Below, piece by piece: positions 54,471 through 62,984 of a stretch of 64,000 nucleotides of DNA. The notes beneath the pieces were generated by a model, which saw only the letters and a program-made list of their open reading frames with translations, did no database searches and was not told the DNA's origin. The stretch comes from Candidatus Izemoplasmatales bacterium. GTDB taxonomy: Bacteria; Bacillota_I; Bacilli_A; Izemoplasmatales; Hujiaoplasmataceae. Within the stretch, counting starts at the first letter, position 1, and each line of letters begins with the position of its first letter. A program made the position numbers and the translations under genes. Where the stretch lies: the NCBI GenBank assembly GCA_028691315.1, contig JAQUZN010000001.1, forward strand, positions 57,238 through 121,237. The letters are read 5' to 3'.

Positions 54471-55685
54471 ATGGCTGGAAGATTCTCTAATACCACATAT
54501 AAAGATACTGTCACCAGTATTGTTGGTAGTGCGAAAGAAATGATTAATAATCCATATTATATATGGGCAAATAAAACCCCAACAGAAGTGGATTATTATA
54601 ATATCAATATAAAAGCTTCTACACTAGATGAAGGAAGCAGTTTAGAATACGCAACTTATGGTCCTAATTCACCTTTAAAATTTAATCGAGTGAAAGGACT
54701 AATGGTCTATGGATTAGAACAGATACAAATCAGTTTAACACATGATGATTTTGGTTTGCAAGGAGACATGATTACAGGAGATGGATTTGTTCTTCCCAAT
54801 ACAGTAGTTCCCGTTTCAGGCGATTACTTTGCGATCACCTATATCAATGAACGTCATATCTTCCATGTGGTTGATGTTTCTTTTGATACATTAGATACTG
54901 GGGCCAATATGTATAAATTTACATATGAACTTAGTTCTGTTACCATTGATGATATTGAATGTAACGTTATAGAAGATTATACATTTATTATACAAAATAT
55001 GGGTACTGATTTCAATCCTGTAATTAGAGATTCTATCTTTGATCATATTAAAAAGATTGATAAATTAGCTGAGACTTTAAAAGAGTATTTCATCTCTTTG
55101 TATTATAACGAGAGAGTTCAAACTTTCACATTTCAGTTTTTACAGCATAATTTCTACGATCCTTATATGATTCAATTCTTAATGGATAATGATGTCATTA
55201 ATTATAATGGAGCCAGTTATGTTTATATTGGACATCAAACCCCTATTAAACATGATTTCCCTTTATTGTATCGAGAGACATTCTTTCGAGCATTAGAGAA
55301 GAAAGATAAAGAGCATCTTAGAAGTTATGAGACGCAAGCTATGGGAACTCAAATTAAACACCGTATGTCTACCTTCTATAATCGACCAGAGGTATTCTTT
55401 GAATTGACTTATCAATCGCCAGTAAAGGATTGGGGTGTTGTTCCAACGTTCTTTAATGAATTACTTGACCACATAGAATCCGGTGAATTATTTGAAGAGT
55501 CAGAAGGTAATTTTTATATCTACAACATTATCATAAAATACTTTAATGATAAACCGATCAATTCGATTGATTTGGATCTTGTTGAACGGTTTAACTTTAA
55601 AAGACATCATATGTTATTTTATGCAATTCCGGCAGTGATATTCTGCCTAAACTGTAAATTGAATGATTTGATGGAGAAGGAATAA
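54471..55685 (+). CDS. Putative virion structural protein (404 aa)
   Basis: The protein begins MAGRFSNTTYKDTVTSIVGSAKE. It has a beta-rich first half with SLTHDDFGLQGDMITGDGFVLPN and VSGDYFAITYINERHIFHVVDVSFD, then a mainly helical second half (KKIDKLAETLKEYFISLYYNERVQTFTFQFLQHNF). The alternation of a beta barrel with a long helical domain is typical of tail or baseplate wedge proteins of large phages. It starts 7 nt after GAAAGGAG, behind a promoter-like motif. The assignment is by pattern and context only. Confidence 0.68.
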   Translation: MAGRFSNTTYKDTVTSIVGSAKEMINNPYYIWANKTPTEVDYYNINIKASTLDEGSSLEYATYGPNSPLKFNRVKGLMVYGLEQIQISLTHDDFGLQGDMITGDGFVLPNTVVPVSGDYFAITYINERHIFHVVDVSFDTLDTGANMYKFTYELSSVTIDDIECNVIEDYTFIIQNMGTDFNPVIRDSIFDHIKKIDKLAETLKEYFISLYYNERVQTFTFQFLQHNFYDPYMIQFLMDNDVINYNGASYVYIGHQTPIKHDFPLLYRETFFRALEKKDKEHLRSYETQAMGTQIKHRMSTFYNRPEVFFELTYQSPVKDWGVVPTFFNELLDHIESGELFEESEGNFYIYNIIIKYFNDKPINSIDLDLVERFNFKRHHMLFYAIPAVIFCLNCKLNDLMEKE

Positions 55686-55728
55686 TGCAACATATTAGTA
55701 AATCCATGGAATAAGGAGTGTACTCAAA

Positions 55729-55881
55729 ATGGATAAATTTATGACTGCAATAGCAGAAGAGATGAGAGCGGATTTTGAGGATTCTCTCATTGACGATGAA
55801 ATGGAGGAAGCATTCTGCTTTCTTACAGGATCTAAAAGTAGCTATGAATTATTAGACGAATGTCAAGAGGAGGAACAATAA
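55729..55881 (+). CDS. Small acidic protein of 50 aa
   Basis: The frame starts after ATAAGGAGTGTACTCAAA-ATG. It gives MDKFMTAIAEEMRADFEDSL with an acidic end (SSYELLDECQEEEQ). Its stop is directly followed by the start of the next gene. The next gene's ribosome site (AGAGGAGG) lies within its last codons, so the two are coupled. Confidence 0.6.
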   Translation: MDKFMTAIAEEMRADFEDSLIDDEMEEAFCFLTGSKSSYELLDECQEEEQ

Positions 55882-56487
55882 ATGTTATTTGAAGAAAAAG
55901 ATATTTTTGTTGATGAAGACGAAATAGAAAAAGATGAAGATAGATTTGATGATCCGGTAGGTATCAAAGAGGTAGATGAAGTCGATATTGAAGAGAGTGA
56001 TGTTGATGATGTTCTTGATCCTTCTACTGACTATGCAGATATCGAAGGTGAAGAGGAAGAGCCAGTATCTGAGAATGAAGATCCGGAAGCTGATGATATT
56101 GAACTCTCTGATGATGATGTAGAATCTGTTGAAGAAGCTATGATTTTTGACGATGAAGACTTGGAGTTATATGAGTCGGTTGCTGATAGAGAAATCTGCG
56201 ATATTGATTCTTATGAAAAAGATAAAGCAGATGCTTTCGAAAACGATGATGATGACGACGAAGTTGATTCTATGATCGATGATGTTCTTGATACGAATGT
56301 ATCAAACGTTGTTCCAGACACCTTAGATATTCTTGGCGTTAATAACGATGATATTTTTGTTGAGGATGATGACACTGATGAAGAAGAGGATTGTGATGAA
56401 GAGGATTGTGATCCAGAAGAACTCATCGATGATGAGGAAGAAGATATCATGGACGATGTTGAAGAGTCATTTGATCTATTTGTTTAA
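55882..56487 (+). CDS. Extremely acidic protein (201 aa)
   Basis: The product is rich in Asp, Glu, Val and Ser throughout, with repeated blocks such as DEDEIEKDEDRFDD, DDDDDEVDSMIDDVLD and EEDCDEEDCDPEELIDDEEED. It has no hydrophobic core and is probably disordered. Such proteins in phages act as scaffold, histone-mimic (DNA mimic) or host-protein sequestering factors; none of these can be chosen from the sequence. It lies between a small acidic gene and the REI-motif protein, in one operon. Confidence 0.7.
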   Translation: MLFEEKDIFVDEDEIEKDEDRFDDPVGIKEVDEVDIEESDVDDVLDPSTDYADIEGEEEEPVSENEDPEADDIELSDDDVESVEEAMIFDDEDLELYESVADREICDIDSYEKDKADAFENDDDDDEVDSMIDDVLDTNVSNVVPDTLDILGVNNDDIFVEDDDTDEEEDCDEEDCDPEELIDDEEEDIMDDVEESFDLFV

Positions 56488-56515
56488 TTAAACAACTGAA
56501 GGAGAGTCATTTACT

Positions 56516-56992
56516 ATGCTTAAATGTGTTGTTATCCCAGCACCAGGAAGGGAAATACCTGGTATTTTACCTAACAACAGAAGAATTTCTGAGGAGATGA
56601 CACTGTGTTTAAATAAGAGAGAAATTCTGAAATGTATGAAACATGGAACCGTTTATGGAATTGCTTATGATGGTTCTAGAGTAATACTGACAGATAATGA
56701 TTCTATTAATCATGTCATTATGGATAAAGTTGAAGAGAAAAAAGAACAGTTTCAAGCTCAACAAACAACATCTGTTCTTGACAATGCTGGAATCACCAGA
56801 CAAGAAAAACGAGATATTGTTCATAATGTAGAACAGGTGAAACCTGTACAGAATAACAATAATCAGAATAGAAATAAAAATAATCGCAATCAACAAAGAC
56901 AAAATTATCCGGTAAATAATACGCCGAATACCGTTACTCCAGAAGTAACAAATTCTATTGTTGAAGAGAAAAAAGATGATACTCAGAGTTAA
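56516..56992 (+). CDS. REI-x-x-CM motif protein with disordered tail (158 aa)
   Basis: It starts after TGAAGGAGAGTCATTTACT-ATG. The N-terminal 75 residues contain LNKREILKCMKHGTVYGIAYDGSRV, matching LNEREIFRCMQFANV-x-DEDGRV in the 93-aa protein at 424-705. The rest is an Asn/Gln-rich low-complexity region (QNNNNQNRNKNNRNQQRQN) and a charged tail. The shared core suggests a conserved small fold with different tails, perhaps a binding partner of the same target. It ends with a strong terminator. Confidence 0.75.
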   Translation: MLKCVVIPAPGREIPGILPNNRRISEEMTLCLNKREILKCMKHGTVYGIAYDGSRVILTDNDSINHVIMDKVEEKKEQFQAQQTTSVLDNAGITRQEKRDIVHNVEQVKPVQNNNNQNRNKNNRNQQRQNYPVNNTPNTVTPEVTNSIVEEKKDDTQS

Positions 56993-56998
56993 AACTTG

Positions 56999-57029
56999 AT
57001 CTAATGGGGCAATGCCCCATTAGATTTTT
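56999..57029 (+). terminator. Intrinsic terminator
   Basis: A perfect 12-bp stem (56999-57010 with 57014-57025, loop AAT) is followed by TTTT. It closes the acidic-protein operon. Confidence 0.9.
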
Positions 57030-57049
57030 CCTTTTGTAATTTTGAAATT

Positions 57050-57250
57050 TTACTTATCAATCTCTTGTGTATGGTCACGAATCTGTAGCTTTTTCTTCAC
57101 GCATCCTAAGTTCATTGCAATAGAAGTTGCGATGCTTGTACAAGAATTAGATCCAACTAGTATTGGTTCCATTTTCCTGATTAGCACCAAATCCTCTTCA
57201 TCATCAATATACCCTACTGTCTTTTCTGTTACTTCTTTTTGTGATTTCAT
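57050..57250 (-). CDS. Small protein of 66 aa
   Basis: It starts 7 nt after GGAGG (CAGGAGGAATTAA-ATG). The product (MKSQKEVTEKTVGYIDDEED) contains EPILVGSNSCTSIATSIAMNLG and a basic end (VKKKLQIRDHTQEIDK). The second segment recalls the glycine/serine-rich first helix of small Alba-like nucleic-acid-binding proteins, but this is a weak resemblance. A frame of similar length on the other strand (57042-57254) lacks a ribosome site and is rejected. Confidence 0.62.
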   Translation of the reverse strand: MKSQKEVTEKTVGYIDDEEDLVLIRKMEPILVGSNSCTSIATSIAMNLGCVKKKLQIRDHTQEIDK

Positions 57251-57288
57251 TTAATTCCTCCTGTGTGTTTTAGTGAGTTTTTAAAACG

Positions 57289-57324
57289 GGAATACCAGTA
57301 TACAACTCCTAGTATACCGGTATT
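57289..57324 (-). terminator. Terminator of the - strand fibre block
   Basis: A 14-bp stem with one mismatch (57289-57302 with 57311-57324, 8-nt loop) is followed on the - strand by CCGTTTTAAAAAC. It lies after the 57371-58981 gene. Confidence 0.75.
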
Positions 57325-57370
57325 CATCTATATAATATATAATTTCACGTATGAAAATTAACATAACTTA

Positions 57371-58981
57371 TCAAATATATAAATCAGAATCATCTTGGAT
57401 AACTTTTAATATAGAATTGTCAGTTTGAGCTACATCAACTAAAGGTAATGTATAAAGATTAATATCAATCTCTCCATCTTCTCCTTCTGTTACTCCAATT
57501 AAGAGTCTCGAATGACCAACTCTAGCCATACCAACAAATGGATACATTTCTGCATCTAGATCACCAAAGTCAATATCTTCAACACAATCTAAATATTTAG
57601 TTATTTGAAGAGAAGAATAATTATCTACTATGACATTACTATTTGACCATTTTGTTGTGACTTTAATTTTATCAGTTGTATTTAATCTCATTGTGACTTG
57701 ACCAGTAGAATAGGTCATCTTAAAACCTTCTGACAATGTAATCTGAGTAGATAGATCTTCTATCTTTGCAGAATTTACATAAACATTCATTTCTAATACA
57801 GATGGTCCATCTCCTATAGTGATTGTGTTTCCTTGTTTTAATGATATTGCATAGTAACCATCTTTTGATACACTTACGGTTCCATCATCATTGATAATTA
57901 AGAACATTAGTGAAGTATCAATCAAACGGATAAGCATCGCTTGCAATTGTGTTTCATTTTTACTCACTGTAGATGATGTATTAAACGTAACAGAATTAAA
58001 TTTAAAATCTAAGTCCGTTTTGACGATTGCTGTTTCTATTGCTTCCAATCTTTTAATGATTGGATATTGAGCGTTAATATTTTCTTTTACTCTTTCTCCT
58101 ATTGTATCAATTAAGTTTGTCACATCTTGATTTATATTAATAGAACCATGATTCATAAACTTTGCTTGATAACCAGTAATAATGTGACTCATGTTTTCTG
58201 GAGCTTTATCCGAAGATAAAGAGAAAGATCGATTAATAAGTACAGAATTAATTTTATCGATGTCAACCCAAAGATTTACTGTTCCTGTAAGGCTCTTAGT
58301 ACAGTAGATCTTGGCTACCGTTTTATCAAGAGACGCGTTATTTGATAAGTCACTACAAGTTAGTATGATAGAGTCATTTATAAGCTCTCCTGCCACAAAA
58401 AGACACTCAAAGTGTACTTTATTATATTTAGAATATACATGACCATCTGATACATGATTTACTAAATGTAAATCAAATGTTTCATTTACATAAACATTAC
58501 TCACAATATCTTCTATTTCAAACGTGCATATTTTTAGATACTTATTCGAAGCTTCATTGATAAAATAATGATCCGGAAATAATAACCCCGATACATCATT
58601 TCTTCCAGTTTGCATATAATAACGAATGCCTTCATTATCTTCCATAATCGCATCATATAATCTTTCTATATTCTGCTCAGATAATGTCAGATAAAAATGA
58701 CCTTCAATTCGTTCCTCATATGGAATTGTTTGTCCTGGTCTTATAATATGAATGCAACTAGCAGCATTTAATGCGGTAATATCAATATTGTCATCATCAT
58801 TACCAACAAATCTACTTGCAAAGTATCCCAATATGCCATCCACAGAAACCCTATAGGTAACGGTTCCATCATCGATTAGAAATTCTTCTCTGCCAGTAAG
58901 ACTTGATAGATTTTCTAATTCATGAATTTGTCTTGTATTCAACTGATCAATCAATGCAGTTGAATTATTATTATTCGGCAT
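57371..58981 (-). CDS. Tail-fibre/baseplate-associated beta protein (536 aa)
   Basis: The protein begins MPNNNNSTALIDQLNTRQIHELENLSSLTGREEFLIDDGTVTYRVSVDGILGYFASRF. This N-terminus is typical of virion-attachment modules of fibre proteins. The body is beta-rich and ends with SVSKDGYYAISLKQGNTITIGDG and KIKVTTKWSNSNVIVDN, which look like a beta-sandwich tip domain. It is the last gene of the - strand fibre block and has a promoter-like motif at 59002. Receptor binding is plausible; no enzymatic motif is seen. Confidence 0.75.
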   Translation of the reverse strand: MPNNNNSTALIDQLNTRQIHELENLSSLTGREEFLIDDGTVTYRVSVDGILGYFASRFVGNDDDNIDITALNAASCIHIIRPGQTIPYEERIEGHFYLTLSEQNIERLYDAIMEDNEGIRYYMQTGRNDVSGLLFPDHYFINEASNKYLKICTFEIEDIVSNVYVNETFDLHLVNHVSDGHVYSKYNKVHFECLFVAGELINDSIILTCSDLSNNASLDKTVAKIYCTKSLTGTVNLWVDIDKINSVLINRSFSLSSDKAPENMSHIITGYQAKFMNHGSININQDVTNLIDTIGERVKENINAQYPIIKRLEAIETAIVKTDLDFKFNSVTFNTSSTVSKNETQLQAMLIRLIDTSLMFLIINDDGTVSVSKDGYYAISLKQGNTITIGDGPSVLEMNVYVNSAKIEDLSTQITLSEGFKMTYSTGQVTMRLNTTDKIKVTTKWSNSNVIVDNYSSLQITKYLDCVEDIDFGDLDAEMYPFVGMARVGHSRLLIGVTEGEDGEIDINLYTLPLVDVAQTDNSILKVIQDDSDLYI

Positions 58982-59001
58982 ATGGCAATTCCTACCTTTC
59001 C

Positions 59002-59020
59002 TTTAAATTACTATATTGTT
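59002..59020 (-). promoter_or_regulatory. Promoter-like motif, - strand
   Basis: AACAATATAGTAATTTAAA on the - strand lies 21 nt before the 57371-58981 gene. It is identical over 19 bases to the motif at 43708-43726. Confidence 0.6.
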
Positions 59021-59039
59021 CTAGATAGTGGAAATAAGA

Positions 59040-59064
59040 GGTAAAGTGAATGTTCCACTTTACC
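59040..59064 (-). terminator. Terminator of the FnIII protein gene
   Basis: A 9-bp stem (59040-59048 with 59056-59064) is followed on the - strand by TCTTATTTCC. Confidence 0.7.
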
Positions 59065-59074
59065 CCATTATATT

Positions 59075-60193
59075 TTATATTGTTCTTCTAATATTTCCTT
59101 TACCAGTTCCAACCCAAACAACAGCTCTTCGTGCGACTTTCTTTACTCCCACATAAACTTTAGCTCTTCTTGGTATCTTATTAATTCCAATATGAGCAGT
59201 CTTTGCATTTCCTGTTAATAATAAAACTCCTTTTACAGTATGCTCATAATTCTGAGAACCTTTACAAACAACTGTTAGTTTTATATTAGCAGTATTCTTT
59301 CTAGTAAACAACTTATACATTTTGTCTAATTCTGCTTGCGTAAATTGTAAAGTATAAGTATTCGCAATATTCCCTTTCTTTGTGATCAATATATCATTGA
59401 CATAGAAAAAAATATCATCTTTAAAAGTAGTTGCGTTAGTCTTTTTAATTGGCAGATTAGAACCAAAGATCAAATCAGCAGATGATGTAATCTTTGTCGT
59501 ATCGATCGTTTTCGCACTTAAACTTTTGGCAGGACTATATCGATTAGCAACCGATTGTCCTTCTATTTTAAACGTGTATGAAGTATTAGGTTTTAGATTA
59601 TCTATTTTAATGGTTCCACTCTTAGCATTACTAACAGTAAATGATCGATTAGTATTACCATACTTACATCTTATACTTTTACACGGAATATTAGATTTCC
59701 AAGAAACCGAAACATATTCAGCATTTCGCTCTTTTATTGATACGGTAATTGTGGGAACTAAATCAATCTTAGTGACAGCATAAGTTCCTTCTACTGATAC
59801 TGGACTTAACCACCATTTATGGCTAATCAATATATTAGAATAATCATAAAAACCTTTAACTTTAAGATTCAATGAACCATCACTTGTATGATTAACCCAT
59901 GTGGTAATTGTACATATACGTTTATTGTATGCACCACCATCGCCATCATAAGCAGCCAAATCTGTGAATCCTGACACTATTCTCTTCCAACCAGAACCAT
60001 TATCAATGTCAATATAACCAAGTCTTCCCCTAAACTCAAGATCCCATGTATATTCCGATCTAGCTCTTAGATCAAAAAATATAAGAGATCTATTATTATC
60101 TGGATCTTTCTGTATCTCTTCTACAATAACATCAATCCAATATCTCGTATTAGGATGAGCAACTCCGGATGAATAAACTCTTCTGTTTGCCAT
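59075..60193 (-). CDS. FnIII-containing tail protein (372 aa)
   Basis: The N-terminal 145 residues are a DUF859-like beta-sandwich (SSGVAHPNTRYWIDVIVEEIQ, IDIDNGSGWKRIVSGFTDLAAYDGDGG). Residues about 150-235 match a fibronectin type III domain (TITVSIKERNAEYVSVSWKS...LKPNTSYTFKIEGQSVANRYSPAKSLSAKT). The C-terminal part is a beta region ending in a basic repeat (RRAKVYVGVKKVARRAVVWVG). It starts after TAAGGAGCGTGATTTAA-ATG, 15 nt from the upstream coiled-coil fibre gene. It is probably a tail or host-adhesion protein. Confidence 0.78.
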   Translation of the reverse strand: MANRRVYSSGVAHPNTRYWIDVIVEEIQKDPDNNRSLIFFDLRARSEYTWDLEFRGRLGYIDIDNGSGWKRIVSGFTDLAAYDGDGGAYNKRICTITTWVNHTSDGSLNLKVKGFYDYSNILISHKWWLSPVSVEGTYAVTKIDLVPTITVSIKERNAEYVSVSWKSNIPCKSIRCKYGNTNRSFTVSNAKSGTIKIDNLKPNTSYTFKIEGQSVANRYSPAKSLSAKTIDTTKITSSADLIFGSNLPIKKTNATTFKDDIFFYVNDILITKKGNIANTYTLQFTQAELDKMYKLFTRKNTANIKLTVVCKGSQNYEHTVKGVLLLTGNAKTAHIGINKIPRRAKVYVGVKKVARRAVVWVGTGKGNIRRTI

Positions 60194-60207
60194 TTAAATC
60201 ACGCTCC

Positions 60208-61326
60208 TTAAATGAAATATTGAAGATATATTTGACCAGTTTCCAAATTGGTTGGAACTTCTGTGCCATAGATGATATCTTTTGTCGTTAATATCCTAGC
60301 CCATTCTGTCCAATTTCCAGCCATCCTTGTTCGGATAAAAATATGATGGTCATTTACATTCATAGTACCATATCGATAGAATAACTGTTTAATCGGACCA
60401 TCATTAAAATTGATGGTGTGTAATACACCATTAACAGCAGTAGATGGAATATTAAGAAGCTCTGCGCTTAGTGTAAAGAAGATAAAACCATCTTCCGTAT
60501 AATTATTAGCATCGTGACGATTACCATCAACATCTGTAGGAGAAGAAACAATTTTTACACTAATTCTATTATAAATATCTTGTAAGAATTGATCAATCTC
60601 TTCTTTATTATAATAATTATTAGTAACCGATTCACCAATATCATCAACCCTATTTTCCAATTCAATAATACGATCTTCTAATTCCGTATCTTTTGCTCTT
60701 AGAGTTGCATACATATTGTTCACAAGAGTTCTTAAATCATCAATCGAATTCTGAAGCACATTAAACATTTGAGCTGAGATATCTCCGCCTTCTTGAATTT
60801 GATTAAACAAATCATGGAACTGCTGCTCAATATATTCACGAAGTTCAGCATCCGCTAACTTATAATCATTCTCAACTTGAATCACTTTATTATTGATAGT
60901 AACACATTCCTGTGCTAATTGATTACATCGTTCATCGATAATAGCTTGTAGTTTATTTTCCAAATCTCTTAACTTCGGATCAATACCATTCACAATCTTC
61001 TCAAAAGATTTAATGGAAGTATCAATCTTTGTTTTCATCTCTTCAATCATTTCCGTGAATTCATCAAAATAAGCATCCATATCACGAATTGATTGATAAA
61101 TCTCTGACATCTTTGAATTTAGATATGTTGTACTGTAGAATTTATATTCACTGTTAGAATCGTTATTATCTCCACTCATCATCTTAATCATAGATAATAA
61201 GTTTACTTTTCTTGTAATATTGTCCATACTAACAAGAAAGAAGGAGGATTCATCTTCTAAGATTAAAGTCTCTTCCAATTTCTCAATTGGCTTTCCTTGT
61301 TCTTGATCAAAATACTCGATAGCCAT
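60208..61326 (-). CDS. Coiled-coil fibre protein with pyocin-knob-like end (372 aa)
   Basis: The N-terminal 55 residues (AIEYFDQEQGKPIEKLEETLILEDESSFFLVSMD) look like a virion-docking module. Residues about 75-245 are a long coiled coil with heptads. The C-terminal 110 residues resemble a pyocin-knob domain (DANNYTEDGFIFFTLSAE, NFNDGPIKQLFYRYGTM, FIRTRMAGNWTEWARI). This is the normal layout of a trimeric side fibre that displays a tip. It is preceded by AAGGAGGAATATATAA-ATG. Confidence 0.82.
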   Translation of the reverse strand: MAIEYFDQEQGKPIEKLEETLILEDESSFFLVSMDNITRKVNLLSMIKMMSGDNNDSNSEYKFYSTTYLNSKMSEIYQSIRDMDAYFDEFTEMIEEMKTKIDTSIKSFEKIVNGIDPKLRDLENKLQAIIDERCNQLAQECVTINNKVIQVENDYKLADAELREYIEQQFHDLFNQIQEGGDISAQMFNVLQNSIDDLRTLVNNMYATLRAKDTELEDRIIELENRVDDIGESVTNNYYNKEEIDQFLQDIYNRISVKIVSSPTDVDGNRHDANNYTEDGFIFFTLSAELLNIPSTAVNGVLHTINFNDGPIKQLFYRYGTMNVNDHHIFIRTRMAGNWTEWARILTTKDIIYGTEVPTNLETGQIYLQYFI

Positions 61327-61344
61327 TTATATATTCCTCCTTAT

Positions 61345-62970
61345 TTATATTAATAAAAGAACCCATAGACCATTAACACATTTAAACTTCATTGGAATTA
61401 ATGGATCCATTGCTTCTTTAAATGATCTCTCTGGCTCTTCTGGATATAATACGATATTTCCACCACTAGAAATTTCTTGTTCAATTGAAGATCTGATCAA
61501 AAGAATCTGACCTTCAAATCCTTTGATATTTTTCAATACAAGATCTCCAGTCCAATCGTATCTTGTATTATATAAACTATTTACTTTCAATTCAGTAGAA
61601 GTGTTTGAATAGTAGACTTGCTCTACCTCTAATTCTGGCATATTAGCTACTCTTAAAGATCCATCAATACTGGCATCAGGAGATACTATATCATATCGAT
61701 CTTTGTTTATTATATCAGCTTGATTATAGAGACTGCTAAACATATTCTTTACTACAACATATTTTGGAATGGTATCAGATCCTAAATAATTATGCAATCC
61801 TTTTAATACAATAGCATGATCATCCATAAGACTATTCAAATCAAAGATATATCGATTATCATAAACTTCTAGATCTTCAATGATCAAAGACCCCGTAGTT
61901 TCACTCGAAGTATGTAAAAAAGAATCGACATTTGTAGACACAAACCCTTCAATTGTCACTTTACGGAATGTGCTATTGATATAAAAAGCTGTGCTCAAAT
62001 TATTGCCAGATAACATATCATTTTCGAACTTACAAGATTTAATTGTGATATCAGTGGTTTCATCTTCATAAGCAATCTTACAGAATGCATCCAAATCATA
62101 TGCTTTCACATCATTAATGATGATTGATCTTTGTTTATTCTGTGTGTCATTTGAAAATAACTGAATGGCAGTTCCATTATATGCGTCATCATTCACCCCA
62201 TAAATATATCCATGATCAGCAGTAAACCCTTCACAAGAATCTAGCACCAATCCTTTATTATTCGAATGAATACCATAGAATCTAAAATTAGATAAATGGA
62301 TATTTTTTGTATAACTAGTGGTATTAATTCCACTGCCACCATTATTACATCTTATAACCAAGTCATTTAATGTGATATTATGAGTTTCATTAGACTCTTC
62401 ACCAGATATGTTAATCGCATAACAATTATAGGGAACAAGAGTCGCTTGATTAAAATTAATCACTTGACCTGTTCTAGTTAATCGCAATGGGGAAGTAATC
62501 TTATAGGTTTTTCCACAAGTGAAATTTACTTCCATACCAGTATCGATTGCTCTTTGAATTGCTTTGGTATCATCTTTTGATCCATCACCATAAGCGCCAA
62601 ATTGATGCACGTTTACCTTATTATCTAATAGTAACATTCTGGCTCTTAACGTATTAGAAGATGATAAATTGACTGTTAACCCACCATCTTGAATGGCAGT
62701 TGGTTCGTAGATGATTGTATAGATTGCCCCACCACCATCATTTACAGTACGATACCCAGACGTAAAACAGATATCTCCTTCTTCAAATTCATTTATTTTC
62801 ATATTATCAAGCGTAGGATATACCTGACTTGCATAAAATAAGTTTTTTACAGAATTAATGGGAAATAGTTTCGTTCCCGTTTCTGATTCTCCAACCAAAA
62901 AATCTTTATTTTTTGGATTTTGAGATCTTTTGAGATTTCTTACATAAATCTCTTGTGATACATTACTCAT
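61345..62970 (-). CDS. Pectate-lyase-type tailspike, possible polysaccharide depolymerase
   Basis: The protein has an N-terminal docking region (QEIYVRNLKRSQNPKNKDFLVGE). Then, from about residue 125, comes the pectate-lyase-superfamily opening VHQFGAYGDGSKDDTKAIQRAIDTG, followed by a right-handed beta-helix of short repeats up to about residue 430 and a C-terminal beta domain. Such tailspikes usually degrade or bind capsular or cell-wall polysaccharides. The catalytic residues cannot be placed by eye. The 541-aa length fits. It starts after AAAGGAGATAGAAACT-ATG. Confidence 0.82.
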   Translation of the reverse strand: MSNVSQEIYVRNLKRSQNPKNKDFLVGESETGTKLFPINSVKNLFYASQVYPTLDNMKINEFEEGDICFTSGYRTVNDGGGAIYTIIYEPTAIQDGGLTVNLSSSNTLRARMLLLDNKVNVHQFGAYGDGSKDDTKAIQRAIDTGMEVNFTCGKTYKITSPLRLTRTGQVINFNQATLVPYNCYAINISGEESNETHNITLNDLVIRCNNGGSGINTTSYTKNIHLSNFRFYGIHSNNKGLVLDSCEGFTADHGYIYGVNDDAYNGTAIQLFSNDTQNKQRSIIINDVKAYDLDAFCKIAYEDETTDITIKSCKFENDMLSGNNLSTAFYINSTFRKVTIEGFVSTNVDSFLHTSSETTGSLIIEDLEVYDNRYIFDLNSLMDDHAIVLKGLHNYLGSDTIPKYVVVKNMFSSLYNQADIINKDRYDIVSPDASIDGSLRVANMPELEVEQVYYSNTSTELKVNSLYNTRYDWTGDLVLKNIKGFEGQILLIRSSIEQEISSGGNIVLYPEEPERSFKEAMDPLIPMKFKCVNGLWVLLLI

Positions 62971-62984
62971 AGTTTCTATCTCCT

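Noticed and set aside
56211..56450. Ser-rich - strand frame
   Set aside because: Antisense shadow of the acidic 201-aa gene.
57042..57254. 70-aa + strand frame
   Set aside because: No ribosome site; the overlapping - strand frame has a perfect one.
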